In this document: in pieces, positions 35,294 through 46,198 of the stretch | How the letters are laid out: every line of letters begins with the position of its first letter | How positions within the stretch are numbered: position 1 is the first letter of the stretch | NCBI GenBank assembly: GCA_964017045.1 | Contig: OZ024794.1 | Location: forward strand, 25,415,340 to 25,479,339 | Length of the DNA: 64,000 nt | From: Omphiscola glabra | Lineage: Eukaryota; Mollusca; Gastropoda; Lymnaeidae | Direction of reading: 5' to 3' | Made by a program: the position numbers and the translations under genes | Notes under the pieces: generated by a model | Told to the model about the DNA's origin: nothing | The model's database searches: none | Seen by the model: only the letters and a program-made list of their open reading frames with translations

Positions 35294-36185
35294 AAAACCT
35301 TTACAAACATTGTCTTTTCACCTGTCTATTCTGACAGAGACAATAGAGAACAATAGAGAAGGATCTACGCAATTCTACGGAATAGTAAATTGTCAAGAAG
35401 AAGTTACAATACAACGTGGCTTTCATCGGCTGCTGCACACAAGAACTTTTAAGGAAGGCTGCACCTATTGGTACCCGGGTACAAGTTCCATTTTGACTAA
35501 TGCTATTCGGATGTCATTTGTAGTAGTTTATTTTAGTTAAAATGAAGAATTAAGTTTACAAACGTATAATCAATTCAATTATCTTTCATTTGATACCTCA
35601 TTTGGTCTTACAGACCCAACAATAATATTTTAAATCGTTTTTTAATCCCAACCTCTCAATTCTGGTACCCGGGTACCAATTGCCACTTCGTTTAAGGAAA
35701 TAGATAAATCGCGGGAAACTAGACGGCGTATGTATTTGGGGGGGGGGGCAAAAAACGAGTCACCTAATAAAGAAATGACGAAGTGGCTATTCGCACCTGG
35801 GTATCAGAAGTGAGAGGTTGTGATTACAAAACAATTTAAAATAGTATTGTTGGGTTTGTAAGACAAAAGGTGGTATCAAATTAAAGATAATTGAATTTAC
35901 TATACGTTTGTAATCTTACTTCTTCAGTTTAACTAAAATAAACTACCAATATATTTTTTTCTAAAAAAAATTCTCCATCTTTCTCATGCCTAGCAGTCTA
36001 TCTTCTCCATCCCGTTTTTTTCCTTAATAAGATTTTCTTGTATAAATAATGCTGGCTATACTTTGGATGTTCTATTGTCTTAATTAATTGGCGTATTTAT
36101 AAGAGTTTTAATAGTAAACTTAAACATTATAAATTACTGATTTACAAAAAAAAATTGAAACCATTTTAAAAAAAAAGATTATAGA
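35294..36185. other. Non-coding stretch with an internal inverted similarity
   Basis: No gene recognised. About 35505-35670 and 35790-35960 look like inverted copies of each other: TTTGATACCTCATTTGGTCT and GGGTACC in the first, AAGGTGGTATCAAATTAAAG and TGGGTATC in the second. This may be a large decayed inverted-repeat element around a G run at 35739-35748. The ends were not resolved. Confidence 0.45.
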
Positions 36186-36188
36186 CTA

Positions 36189-37205
36189 ATGCCTCCAAAA
36201 AAGTTATTGCTATATGAAGTTTCATATTTCAAATATGGTTTTACCACACTAAAGTCTATTGGGGAAGAGAAACCACAGTGGATTTTGTTTTATGAAGTGT
36301 TTTTTTCCACTTATGTACAGCCCAGCCATTTTAAGAGACAATTGGAAACGAAGCATCCCCGCTCAATAAACAAAGATGTCGACTTCTTTAAACGCCAACC
36401 TGAACAATTGCGCAAATCCTGGCTCGACGACAGTTGATCACACCGGAATATTTTCAATGAACATTAAAATATGATCTAAAAGTAAAAGCCTCCTATGAGG
36501 TTTCAATGAGAATAGGTTCAGCCAATATACTCCACAGAATCGGAGAACAGTTGATTTTACCTTGCTGCAAAGATATCATATTAAGAAGCTAAAGGATGCT
36601 TCTTTGTCAAACGATACTGTTAGGAGGCAAATAGCTGAGGGGTCTAATGATATACTATCAAAGTTGGTCTCGAAGATTCAGATTTCGATTTTCAAATTCT
36701 TTGCGATCCAGCTTAATGAAATGGCGAATGTTTACTTACGATACCCGGCATGTACATGTCAATCACCTGGTTAATAATTTGTATTTTTATTTTGCGAAAC
36801 TATCATCACCAGCACAATTGCAAAAGAAATATTTGATGAAGTGGACAGATTCTTTGAGGCGCATCGTCTCAATGGGAACATGTCATTGGCGTGTTTAGCT
36901 ATGCTTGGTTGCCGTTCTGGTTTTCAAAACTTTAGTTAAGCAAAATTTATTATAGTGATTTTTGTAGTGAAATGGCACAGTCCTATCCCGATACTGCAAA
37001 GATGGCCATAAGAGTGCTGATTCTATTTGCAACCACCTATGAGAGTTTTTAAAAAAAAAGAGTGAGAGAGAGAGAGAGAGAGTGGGAAAAAAATGAATGT
37101 GAGACGGCTTCTTCTACATTACTGCATATCAAAACAAAATCCAGAAGAAGATTAGACGGGACAAATGACATGAGAGTAGCATTGGCCAGAGCAAAGCTAT
37201 AAACC
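36189..37205 (+). pseudogene. hAT transposase pseudogene (ZBED5/SCAND3-like)
   Basis: The + strand carries, in broken frames, pieces of a hAT transposase in the right order. At 36189-36437 is an N-terminal zinc-finger-like part (FKYGFTTL, EEKPQWILFYEV, PSHFKRQLETKHP, DVDFFKRQPEQLRKS), in which the finger cysteines are replaced. At 36562-36760 is the segment IKKLKDASLSNDTVRRQIAE plus KIQISIFKFFAIQLNE. At about 36820-36890 come EVDRFFEAHRLNGN-like residues. At about 36965-37200 is the dimerisation region (YPDTAKMAIRVLILFATTYE, SRRRLDGTNDMRVALARAK), interrupted by a GA microsatellite insertion (37062-37082). Many stops and frameshifts show it is dead. Confidence 0.8.
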
Positions 37206-37353
37206 TAGAAAAACTGGTTCAGGCAAAGCAGATGCAGCCATTCCATTGAATATACACTTAATGATTATGTTTGCCATTTTTAAAATGAATAAATGTTTGT
37301 CAAAAAATGTTTTGGTAACAGTAGCATTTATATTAAATGTATAAGCCTTGAAG

Positions 37354-37535
37354 CAGTGGCGTAGCGAGCTTAACTCGCGCCCGGGGCACAATACCTTTTT
37401 AGCGCCCCCAATATTTTAGCGCCCCCCCCCATTCGAAAACCATACAATATTATAGTAAAATATACCATTTGGCGCCCCTTTGTGAGTAGCGCCTGGGGCA
37501 TAGATGCCCCCTTTGCCCCCCTCACTACGCCACTG
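37354..37535. mobile_element. hAT-type MITE (182 bp), family 4
   Basis: Ends CAGTGGCGTAGCGAG and CTCACTACGCCACTG, flanked by an exact 8-bp duplication CCTTGAAG (37346-37353 and 37536-37543). The body is the reverse complement of the copy at 34281-34442 with an extra GCGCCCCC block. Confidence 0.95.
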
Positions 37536-37881
37536 CCTTGAAGGACCTCTTTGTTCTGCTAAACCATACATTTTCGTCGAAACGCGTGTGCTTATTGGTG
37601 GACATTTAAAATTTTTCTTTTACCTGCAACTATTATGTATCGTCTAATTTTATATTTTACCCAATTTAAATAAAATTTGAATGAATGTTGAGCTACTACA
37701 TAATTATTATACGAAATAGTGATGCATGCACATGTTTGTATAGGCTTATGATTTTTAATATGGTTGACTTTGTACCGCGCTTCTACTTTTCTAGCCTTTG
37801 GGGACGAAGCGTGATTTTTAAATAAACTTTAATATTATTTATTATATTATGATTTAAATTAAATGTTATTTGTATGCCTAT

Positions 37882-38103
37882 CTTCAAAGTCTAGGTCATT
37901 CAGTTGTTCCAGAGTGTCCACTGCATCCCATTCCTCTTTTTTGCTGTGGATTTTTTCATTATCCAGTCAATGGCGAGAATGAAAAGGAAGGGGGACAAGA
38001 GACATCCTTGTCTGACTCCAGTTTCCATTTTAAAGTCATCCGTGAGTCTACCTTCGTGTACTTCCCTGCATGTCATTTCTTCATAAGAACTTTGAATTGT
38101 TCA
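37882..38103 (-). mobile_element. Small LINE reverse transcriptase fragment
   Basis: Nearly identical to 690-915 of the LINE at the left edge: TCAAAGTCTAGGTCATTCAG, ATCCAGTCAATGGC and GACATCCTTGTCTGACTCC are shared. It covers only the RT core between the RQGCLLSPFLF block and the LNDLDF start of the catalytic box, with short deletions that break the frame. It is truncated at both ends. Confidence 0.88.
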
Positions 38104-38600
38104 GGTTGAAGAATATCCCGGGAATTTTATTTTATTTTTTAAAAATCAAGCGTGCTCTATAGCAGACTGTAGAATGCTGAGAATTTTTACTGTTTATTAT
38201 TCCTATTTTCACTTCTATTCACCTTTTCCCACAATGTATGCATTTTTTATATAAACAACTCAAAGCTATATAAAAATGCAACTTCGAATAATAACTAGAC
38301 TATCTCAGCTATTCAAATTTTATTGGAGTAACAACGAAAAATTATTATTATTAAGACATATAAGTGTAAGTTTAAGATAAAAAAAAAAATCTTTAAAATA
38401 ATTAGGATTATTTCACAACATCTTTATCATTCCCATATTGATACTCAATTAGTTCACACTGAATACTCACTTCATTGTTGTGTTTAATGTGTTGTCCAAT
38501 GAATTTCTAAAAATGTACTTTTAATGCAGTGCACCCCTGTCACAGAAGAAATGGCGTGAAAAACAATTTTGTCGCAGTTTGAGAGCCTCTGAATAATGTG
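38104..38600. other. Upstream flank of the BCL2-like gene
   Basis: AT-rich, with no element recognised. The promoter of the BCL2-like gene should lie in its right part or just after it. Confidence 0.4.
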
Positions 38601-38614
38601 ACCTATTTAAACAA

Positions 38615-38626
38615 TCAGCCAATCGA
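38615..38626 (+). promoter_or_regulatory. CCAAT box upstream of the BCL2-like gene
   Basis: TCAGCCAATCGA lies 120-130 bases before the ATG at 38746, the only CCAAT-type box close to the start. A pyrimidine-poor CCAACAG at 38734-38740 could alternatively be a 3' splice site of a 5'-UTR intron. Confidence 0.35.
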
Positions 38627-38745
38627 ATTTATTTCATTCTCGTCTAGTGTAGCGACTAGCGACAGAGCTAACTAAACGGACGTAGTGTCATTGAAATAAC
38701 TAAGTTTTAAAATTCATTTTAAATGTGTAATTCCAACAGTTTGAC

Positions 38746-41700
38746 ATGGTTAAAAAACGTGATGTATTGCCTGTAAATGATTCCTCACAAATTATGGAAT
38801 TGGATAACACTCGTAGCATAGTTGCTGATTACATACGATACCGACTGGAGTTTTCTGGATACCATTGGGAAAATGATGGCCGACAAGGAAATGTACAACC
38901 TAACCCAGTACAACGAGCTATGCGTGATCTTGGCGATGAGTTTGAACAGAGATTTAGTACTAGATTTGACGATTTAGTTAAGCAGCTTCACCTCACAGAT
39001 GAAAATGCTCATGATGTTTTCTCCACTGTAGTTGCTGAAACGTTTGTTGGAGGTGTAAATTGGGGACGAATTGTTGCGTTATTTGGATTTTCTGGTCGGT
39101 TTGCTGTACACTGTTTTGAAAGTAACAAACCACATTTAGTGGATAATGTTGTCGAATGGGTTACAACATACGTAGAAACTAATTTACGTAATTGGATGAG
39201 TACTCATAATAATTGGGTAAGTGTTCGTAAAATGTATGTTTAATTGACAACAAACTTAAGGCCCACTTTAAATTGACAATTGTAAGTAGGTTAGGCTAAA
39301 TAAAAGTTAATAATAAATGATTATTATTAAAAGTTGAACTAATTACTAATAAAAAGAATATAATAAAGCATGACTAGAGTATGAGTAGGCCTAAACTAAG
39401 TACTCAAAGTTAGTGTAAGTAGTTAGTAATTGGGCGGCTAAGTGAGATACTAGTACTACTAGTGACTTTTAGTCTTATAGTAGTTATAGTTTTAGACTTT
39501 TGTGTCCTGTAGCTTTAACTTTAGTTAACTTAAGACTTATATACTAATATTATACTTTATACTACTACTAGAACATTAAAATTTGCTTTTTAATGTTAAT
39601 AGGTCTATACTATAACTTACAACATCAGCCTTTAATCTATATTTATATCATTTATAATAATACTATAACTTAGTCTTAGTATTATACTATAGTTACTATA
39701 GTATAGTCTATATTATTAATTATTAACATTAAATTATTATCATATCACTATATTTCTACAAACTTTTTAAAATCAGAAATTGCCAGGTAGTGTTTTTATA
39801 TTTCTTGCTGCTTAGCTTAGTTATACCTAGATATCATTTTCTAAATCGAAGCAGAGTCACCTGTAACCCGATTTTCTTAAAGCAAATTTACCCACTACCC
39901 CAAAACTTTTTTAATTAAATTTATACGTCTATGAATATTAAAGAATTAAACATATACCGAAAAAATGCAGTATTAAATAATAATATGATTTTATTGATAC
40001 TTTATTACTTTTCTATTAAGACGCTGACTGAATATTTCTTTACAAATTATTATTTTGTAGTTAACTTTTTTAGTAGGGGACCCTACAGAAAACCCTCAGG
40101 TGTTGCCACCCATGGGTTTGGAACCAGGGGCCTAATACTAATACTTAATTAAATTATTTTATTTGCCCAAAAATGTATTAATTAGCCTACAGTCTACAGT
40201 ACACTGAATTTTTCTCTGCTCCTTGCTTGAGTTTAGTCTTTCCTTGACATTCACAAGACTACTAATACAAAGAGTAAAAAGAAAGGTTACATCATTATCA
40301 TTAGTGTCATTAGCTATAATTTTTGACAAGACATTTATTTTTTGAATAACTTACTTAACCCACCCTTAGCCTTTTAGTCTATCTCAGTTTTCAAGTGAAA
40401 TCAAGTGTTTTATCCATGTTTGAGCTCAAAAATATTCAAATTCATAGACTCATAGCCTATTAATGAAAAAAAGTAGCAAAGGATAGGACAAGACAATTTT
40501 TAATACACTGAAATCTAAAAAAAAAAATACTCAAAGGTGACTAATCAGGCATATTCCTTAAAGGGGTCAGTCAGGAAGCTTCACTAAATTCCCCAAAATG
40601 TATCTGAAGCCTAACTTAATATTTTCCATATAAGTTGAAACTGTAAGTTGTAATACTTTTTGGAAGAGTAAAGGTTAACAATTTCCTTCAAGCTTCCAGT
40701 TTTTTACTTTTAAAATTTAGTCCAGATTTTAAAGATGTGTTTTACAGCAGGTTTGTTAAAAACAAAAGACAGGCATTCTTTTATTTAAGCTATTAAGCAT
40801 TGTTTAGCCTTTTGGTGAATACTATATTTGCAAGTTGAAGTCCAGGCCAAGGCAACATAATAAGGCAAATCAGAGGCTAAACAAATATTTATGACTCTTA
40901 AACTTATATGATTGTTTTTATTTGAAGATAAAAAGAAAAAAAATTCTAATTTTTAAAACAAATTTACTAAATAATACCATTTTCCATCAATGTTTTATAT
41001 CTAATAAATAATTTAAAAAGCTGTTTAACAAAAATTCGGTCATAACCAAAATTAAATCTCATTCAGTGTTGATAAAATTCCAACCATTCCATTGCAGTGA
41101 TAAAAGTTATGGTCACCTATTACTATTAGTATTATTATTTATCTCTACAGGTCATAGTTAACAATATAAGTGTTAAAATTTAAACATCATTTGTAATATA
41201 TTTTATTGAGGAGACAATACAATGACTATACAGTAATTTTGTATGGTTATTAATTAAAAAAGTTAAATTTAAATAGATGGCCAATTTTAAACCATGCGTG
41301 CAGTGGCAATATAAATTAAATTCTGGCAAGTATTACTTTTACCACAACTCTATACCGGTATAACTATTTCTATACTATAAGAATGTTCTCTATATGAAAA
41401 CTTCGCCCAGTTGACTTTTGTGACTTAGTCTGCTTAACAATATTTACTTAAACTTTTAATTTTTATTTTTAACAGCTGAAAACTTCTTTAATTCATACAA
41501 AGAAAGAAATACTTAGTATATTAAATGGCTCGGGGCACCAGTATGGTAAAGCTTTAAAATGAAAAGGGAAAGTTTTGTTGTCTTTGAATGAGAGGCAGTT
41601 TTATCATCAGACAAACAATATAAAGAAAAGAAAAAATGGATGCAGTAGAATATAAATATATACTAATCCACTGTTGAAAAGAAAGCGATTTTCTGGGGGA

Positions 41701-44700
41701 AGTCAGATGAATTAGAGAGTATAGTCTGATGAAAATGCAGGACTCCATACAAAAAATTTTGGGAGCTGCAGACATAGGAAGGAAGATTGTCTAAATGTCA
41801 TTACTAATTATTTATTCCTTCTAAGAGTCACATGCAAGCCCCCCCCCCCCCCCCCCTTTTGTGTGTGTGTGTGTGGTAAAAATCGCCCATATCGCTATGG
41901 GTACCAAGGTGTACTATAAAAATGTATTTGTCTGATTAAAATTTATATAGTCACCAAAAGTTCATTGTTCTCTCCTTCTCTCCTATTTTTAATCGTAAAA
42001 TCTGTTACATTAAAAAACAGAAGAAGACATATTTGGGTACTTGAATTTATGTTTGACAATAGTTCCTTGCTCTGTTTTCCCTTATCAAATTTGTAGCCAA
42101 AGTGTTGTATGACTACATACTTAAGCTCAACAAGATTATTTAAAAATTAATAACTGTTACGTTATACTTCATACTTCTAAGAGTAGATAATCCCAGTAAC
42201 TCACTAAATTTAACAGGAGCAAGTAAAATCAATACTTTGCATACAAAACAAAACAAAAAAAAGATTTTGACCACTCATTTATTATTTTATCATTATATAG
42301 TCATGAAAGTTGTGACTAGCACTACATGATAAACTTTTATATCATCCGAAGCTGAGGCTTATTAAATATTGACTTAAGAATATTGCTCAGACTATGAACC
42401 AGGATTTTTATATCTGCATGTTCAGGGTGACCATACTAACCAGCAATTACATAATGTTATATGTGCGTTGTATATTTTAACGTTAGCACACTTTTTATCT
42501 GTTATTCTAGAGACCATGTTTCTTGAAGTTTTATATTCATATATTTAAAAAATAAGCAAAACGAGGTTCTGCCAAAAGTTGATAAATACACATTTAGGCC
42601 TTTTATCAACGTTCATGTCAACTTAAATTAAAGTACCTGGTATGTAAACATGGGATCCAACTTACAAGCCCACAGCTGAAATACTCTCATAAATCTACAG
42701 ATAGCTCACATTGAAAATAATGTCATCCATGCCCTTGTTTTAATGCAGCAGTTACCTAACAACCCTCTAATGAATCTTCTGCATGCTGTGGTGCGTTACT
42801 GCAACTAAAAATGTGGAGCCAGTAACAAAATGTGAAAAATTTTACATTGGAGAGAAGAATTGCTCCAATTTTGGGGTGTATACATGACAGGTGGCAATTT
42901 GAAGATTGTGCGTGACATTTTGTATGTGACATGTGAAAAAAAAGTGAGGTTTTGGATGAGGCAATGTTAAACAGGAACCATTTTAAAGTTATCGTTTGCC
43001 CTTTATTGCAATACAATTACATTGTAAGTTTTAACTCACTGTTGAATCCTGAGGTCTAAAAAAAAAAGATGCAGAATTGAAATATCTTAAATATTTTAAA
43101 AAATATCTTTCTTTAAGGATGGATGAGGGGGACACTGAAATCTTTTGGAGGTGTTCAAGTGGGGCAAAAACAATTGGGAAATACTGCACTAAGTCCCTGT
43201 GGGCAAAGATATGGTTTGATAGGGTACATCTCCAGGAGCAATGGGGGTACCATCTTTTCTTGACAGCATCTTGAGTTCCGCAACACTGGATCTGTTGGCC
43301 TCTTGCAAGTATGGAACCATTTCTTTGTTGCTCAAGAGTCAATAGGATTGATCCTTTGCTGTTTGCACACAAGTTTCATGGTTAATGCTGAATGTCTTCT
43401 TTGAGGCTTTTATGATGTTTAAAAAGAACAGGAATGCAATTCCCTTACTAATTTATTTTTAAAAAAAATATATGTATATATATTTACAAATGGCGTTTGA
43501 ATTTAGCGTATAAATTGTATTTTTTTTTTATTTTTAAAAGAGTTATTATTTTGATGATATTACACATTCAGTGTAAATTTTAAGTGAAAATTGAAATACA
43601 GAGGTTGTAGGTAGCTTACTTTATAAATAGTTCCATTGAAACGTTACATTACATCCTATAAACTATTTGTTCATGGCTACAATTTATTTATAAAAAAAAA
43701 CAATGCAAGTGTTTATTAATTGGTGCAATTGCTGCCACATACTGTGACATACATCTTCAACTAACACCATACAGCCCCAACCTACTGATAAACTATTCAA
43801 ACCGCCGCTGCATAAAGGCCAACAATGTCCTCAGCTCGTTGTGGCCTAAGAATAGATCGAACGGTTGCCAACAGTGTGTGTATGTCAATACCAGCCCACG
43901 CACACAGCCAGGTTTGTTTAGAATCGGTCCCCAGGCAAGGCATCGATTTTAAGACACGTTTTTTAAAAAAAATTCACCCACAAGGACAGCTTGACACAAG
44001 AATGCTACTTCATCAAAAAAAAAAGAAAAAAGCAGTGTATAATTAATGTTATATATATCTGGCTATTTGTTAAAATTTCCCCAGCTTGTCTGCAGGGACG
44101 AATTTGGGTAGAGCAGGATGGGGCACTTCCCCCCCCCCCCTTCTGAAATCACCTGGAATGACGCCCCTGCTTGTCTGTTGTAAACAGCGGGGATCCCTTT
44201 ACTCTTTCACTAACTAAACTCTAAACCAGCGGTTCTCAACCTATGGGTCGCAATGCCCTTTGGGGGGTCGAACGACCCTTACACAGGGTCGCCCGACCCT
44301 TACACAGGGTCGCCCGACCCTTACACAGGGTCAAATTAGACTTTAGACCATCGGAAAACACATATTTATGAAGTAACAACGAAAATAATTTTATGGTTGG
44401 GGGTCACCACATCATGAGGAACTGTATTAAAGTTAAAGGGTCGCGGCATTAGGAAGGTTGAGAACCACTACTATGAACGGACACAAATTAGGTCCACTGC
44501 AGATTACACAGTACAAACGACATGCTCAACTCTCTAAAAAAATTGGTTCATAAAAGGTAGAAAAATATGTTTAGTTAAAACGCTGATGTTCTATTACTAT
44601 CAGCCTTGAGAAAACTACGATGTAACCTTCACCTTGTTTATGTCTGCTTTCCCAGCTGAGCTGTGGTCACGTGAGTTACTCTCCAGTTTAAACATCATGT

Positions 44701-45393
44701 GCCAATCACACGGTGTATCCACGTAATACAATGCACTGCATTTTTTAAGGCTTTTGTTTGGGGGGGGGGGGAGAGAGGGGCGTGATGTTTTCCATAAATG
44801 CAGTCTCCTGGACACTTATTTTCCCTTCCAATCGACACCAAAGAGCTCTAAATGTTCTAATTTAGTGACTCACAGTGTTAGTGACGCAATTACTTGTTCT
44901 TGTAATATAGTTTTACATTTAAAAATAAATAAAACATTCAGTTTGAAGACTCGGTAACAATTTATTTTTTTTTGGTTGTTTCCCCACCAACTTTCACTTG
45001 ATCACGAAAGCACAATAACTCGTCTTGAACTGGATTCATAAACCATAATTGAAAACTTTGGGTAACTTTTTTTGAGGTATTGAAATGGATTTTTATATTT
45101 TTAAATTCTCTTGGAAAACTTGCTTAGATCTGATGTTGTCGGCAGTCTTGACCTTTAGAGATATATATACACACTATATACTGTAATTAAAACACTTTGT
45201 AGCAAGTGAATAATTGCTCATGAGTTAAAGTTAATTTTTGTTTCTTTCACAGCAAGGTTTTTTGGAGTTTCATTCAAGAGGAGCTGATCGACTAAGTGAT
45301 AGCCAGTGGCCAAATTTTAAGACTATTGTAAGCTGTGCTGCTGCAGGTCTTGGCGTTCTTACACTTGGTGCATTTCTTGCACAAAAATCTTAA
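38746..45393 (+). CDS. BCL2 family apoptosis regulator (anti-apoptotic type), 2 coding exons
   Basis: Exon 1 is 38746-39216 (157 codons, donor GTAAGT) and exon 2 is 45253-45393 (46 codons plus TAA, acceptor TTTCTTTCACAG). The intron is phase 0, and the 203-aa total is typical for the family. Domains in order: BH4 at about 24-41 (SIVADYIRYRLEFSGYHW), BH3 at about 55-68 with LGDEFE, BH1 at about 100-118 with NWGRIVALFGFSG, BH2 at about 150-163 (NWMSTHNNW, then QGFLEF). A hydrophobic C-terminal anchor at about 182-200 is followed by QKS, as in tail-anchored outer-mitochondrial/ER members. BH4 plus the full BH groove points to a BCL2/BCL-XL-like pro-survival protein that binds BH3 peptides and restrains BAX/BAK-type partners. 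That is inferred from family knowledge. The 6.0-kb intron carries two hAT MITEs near its end. It is a host gene: the intron and context exclude a viral BCL2 copy. Confidence 0.95.
39217..44092. other. Main part of the BCL2-like intron
   Basis: AT-rich, with no exon recognised. It holds a C run and TG microsatellite at about 41839-41875. The GC-richer region 42750-43380 has open frames on both strands that resemble nothing known, with a phrase (GGGAAATACTGCACTAAG) that may be a decayed MITE end. Confidence 0.5.
44093..44169. mobile_element. Very short hAT-type MITE (77 bp)
   Basis: Starts CAGGGACGAATTTGGG and ends TGACGCCCCTG, flanked by an exact 8-bp duplication CTTGTCTG (44085-44092 and 44170-44177). 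A C run occupies its middle. It is short even for a MITE and probably a deletion derivative. Confidence 0.85.
44227..44470. mobile_element. hAT-type MITE (244 bp), family 2, with internal triplication
   Basis: Starts CAGCGGTTCTCAACC and ends GGTTGAGAACCACTA. Flanks CTCTAAAC and CTATGAAC match at 6 of 8 positions. Near its left end the 21-base unit GACCCTTACACAGGGTCGCC(C) is present three times in tandem (about 44274-44332). Each unit is itself a GACCC/GGGTC hairpin. The right half matches the other family 2 copies (GGGGGTCACCACATCATGAG, GTCGCGGCATTAGGAAGG). Confidence 0.9.
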
Positions 45394-46192
45394 ATGTTAA
45401 GTGAGCTTTTAAATTATGTATCAAGTTAACAATAATAATTTTATCATAGATATTAATTAATTGATACAAAAATTTGAATATAATTATTTAGTTAATTTGC
45501 ATTTTAATTGTTGGTCATGTTGTACTGGTATCACTTTTATTGAAGCGGTTTTAAAACCACTAACGAATGAAAGGTTGTGATAAATATCATCAAAAACATT
45601 TGCAACCTATTAGAAGAGATTATTGAACATCTGCAGTACCTAGTTTTAATGTATGTAATGGGGAATGGAAGATTTAATCTATGTATGCAAAGACATTTAA
45701 CTTAACACTCTATTGTGTACTGACATTCATAAAAAAAATAGTATTTTAATTCTTAAGATAAGAATTCATTGCTTGCAGTCAATCATTTTCATTCGTAATC
45801 ATTTTGTTATAATGATCATGTATGAATCTTATTTTAAAATTTAGACATAATTTAAAAGTAGGTATAGCCATATATCCTTTACTACTCCACATTAGAAAAC
45901 CCAATTAACAGAGGGTCTTCATTTAAATTATATTGGTTATGGGATAAATGAAAAAATTTAGCACATCCTGTAGTGCTATATTAAATGTTCTACCTATTTT
46001 TAAATGTTATATCAGATTTCATTCATTCCTATTTTTATAATTTTGTCATTAGTAGAGCAAGTTTTTATACCAATTCAGAAAGAGATAAGAGTATGCCACT
46101 GAAAGATTCTATGTATATAAGATAATTTTTTATAATTTAAAACAAATCATCTTTATTGTTGTACATATCTAAACTATCACAATATTTTTTTG

Positions 46193-46198
46193 AATAAA
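46193..46198 (+). terminator. Candidate polyadenylation signal of the BCL2-like gene
   Basis: AATAAA 800 bases after the TAA at 45391-45393, following AT-rich, repeat-free sequence typical of a 3' UTR. Further AATAAA signals near 47100 and 48423 allow longer isoforms. Confidence 0.45.

Noticed and set aside
42756..43372. Two minus-strand frames of 86 and 113 codons in the BCL2 intron
   Set aside because: No domain, no splice structure and low-complexity composition. One end looks like a decayed MITE.
38746..45393. BCL2 homologue of viral origin
   Set aside because: The gene has a conserved host-type intron in BH2, a normal genomic setting, and no viral genes nearby.
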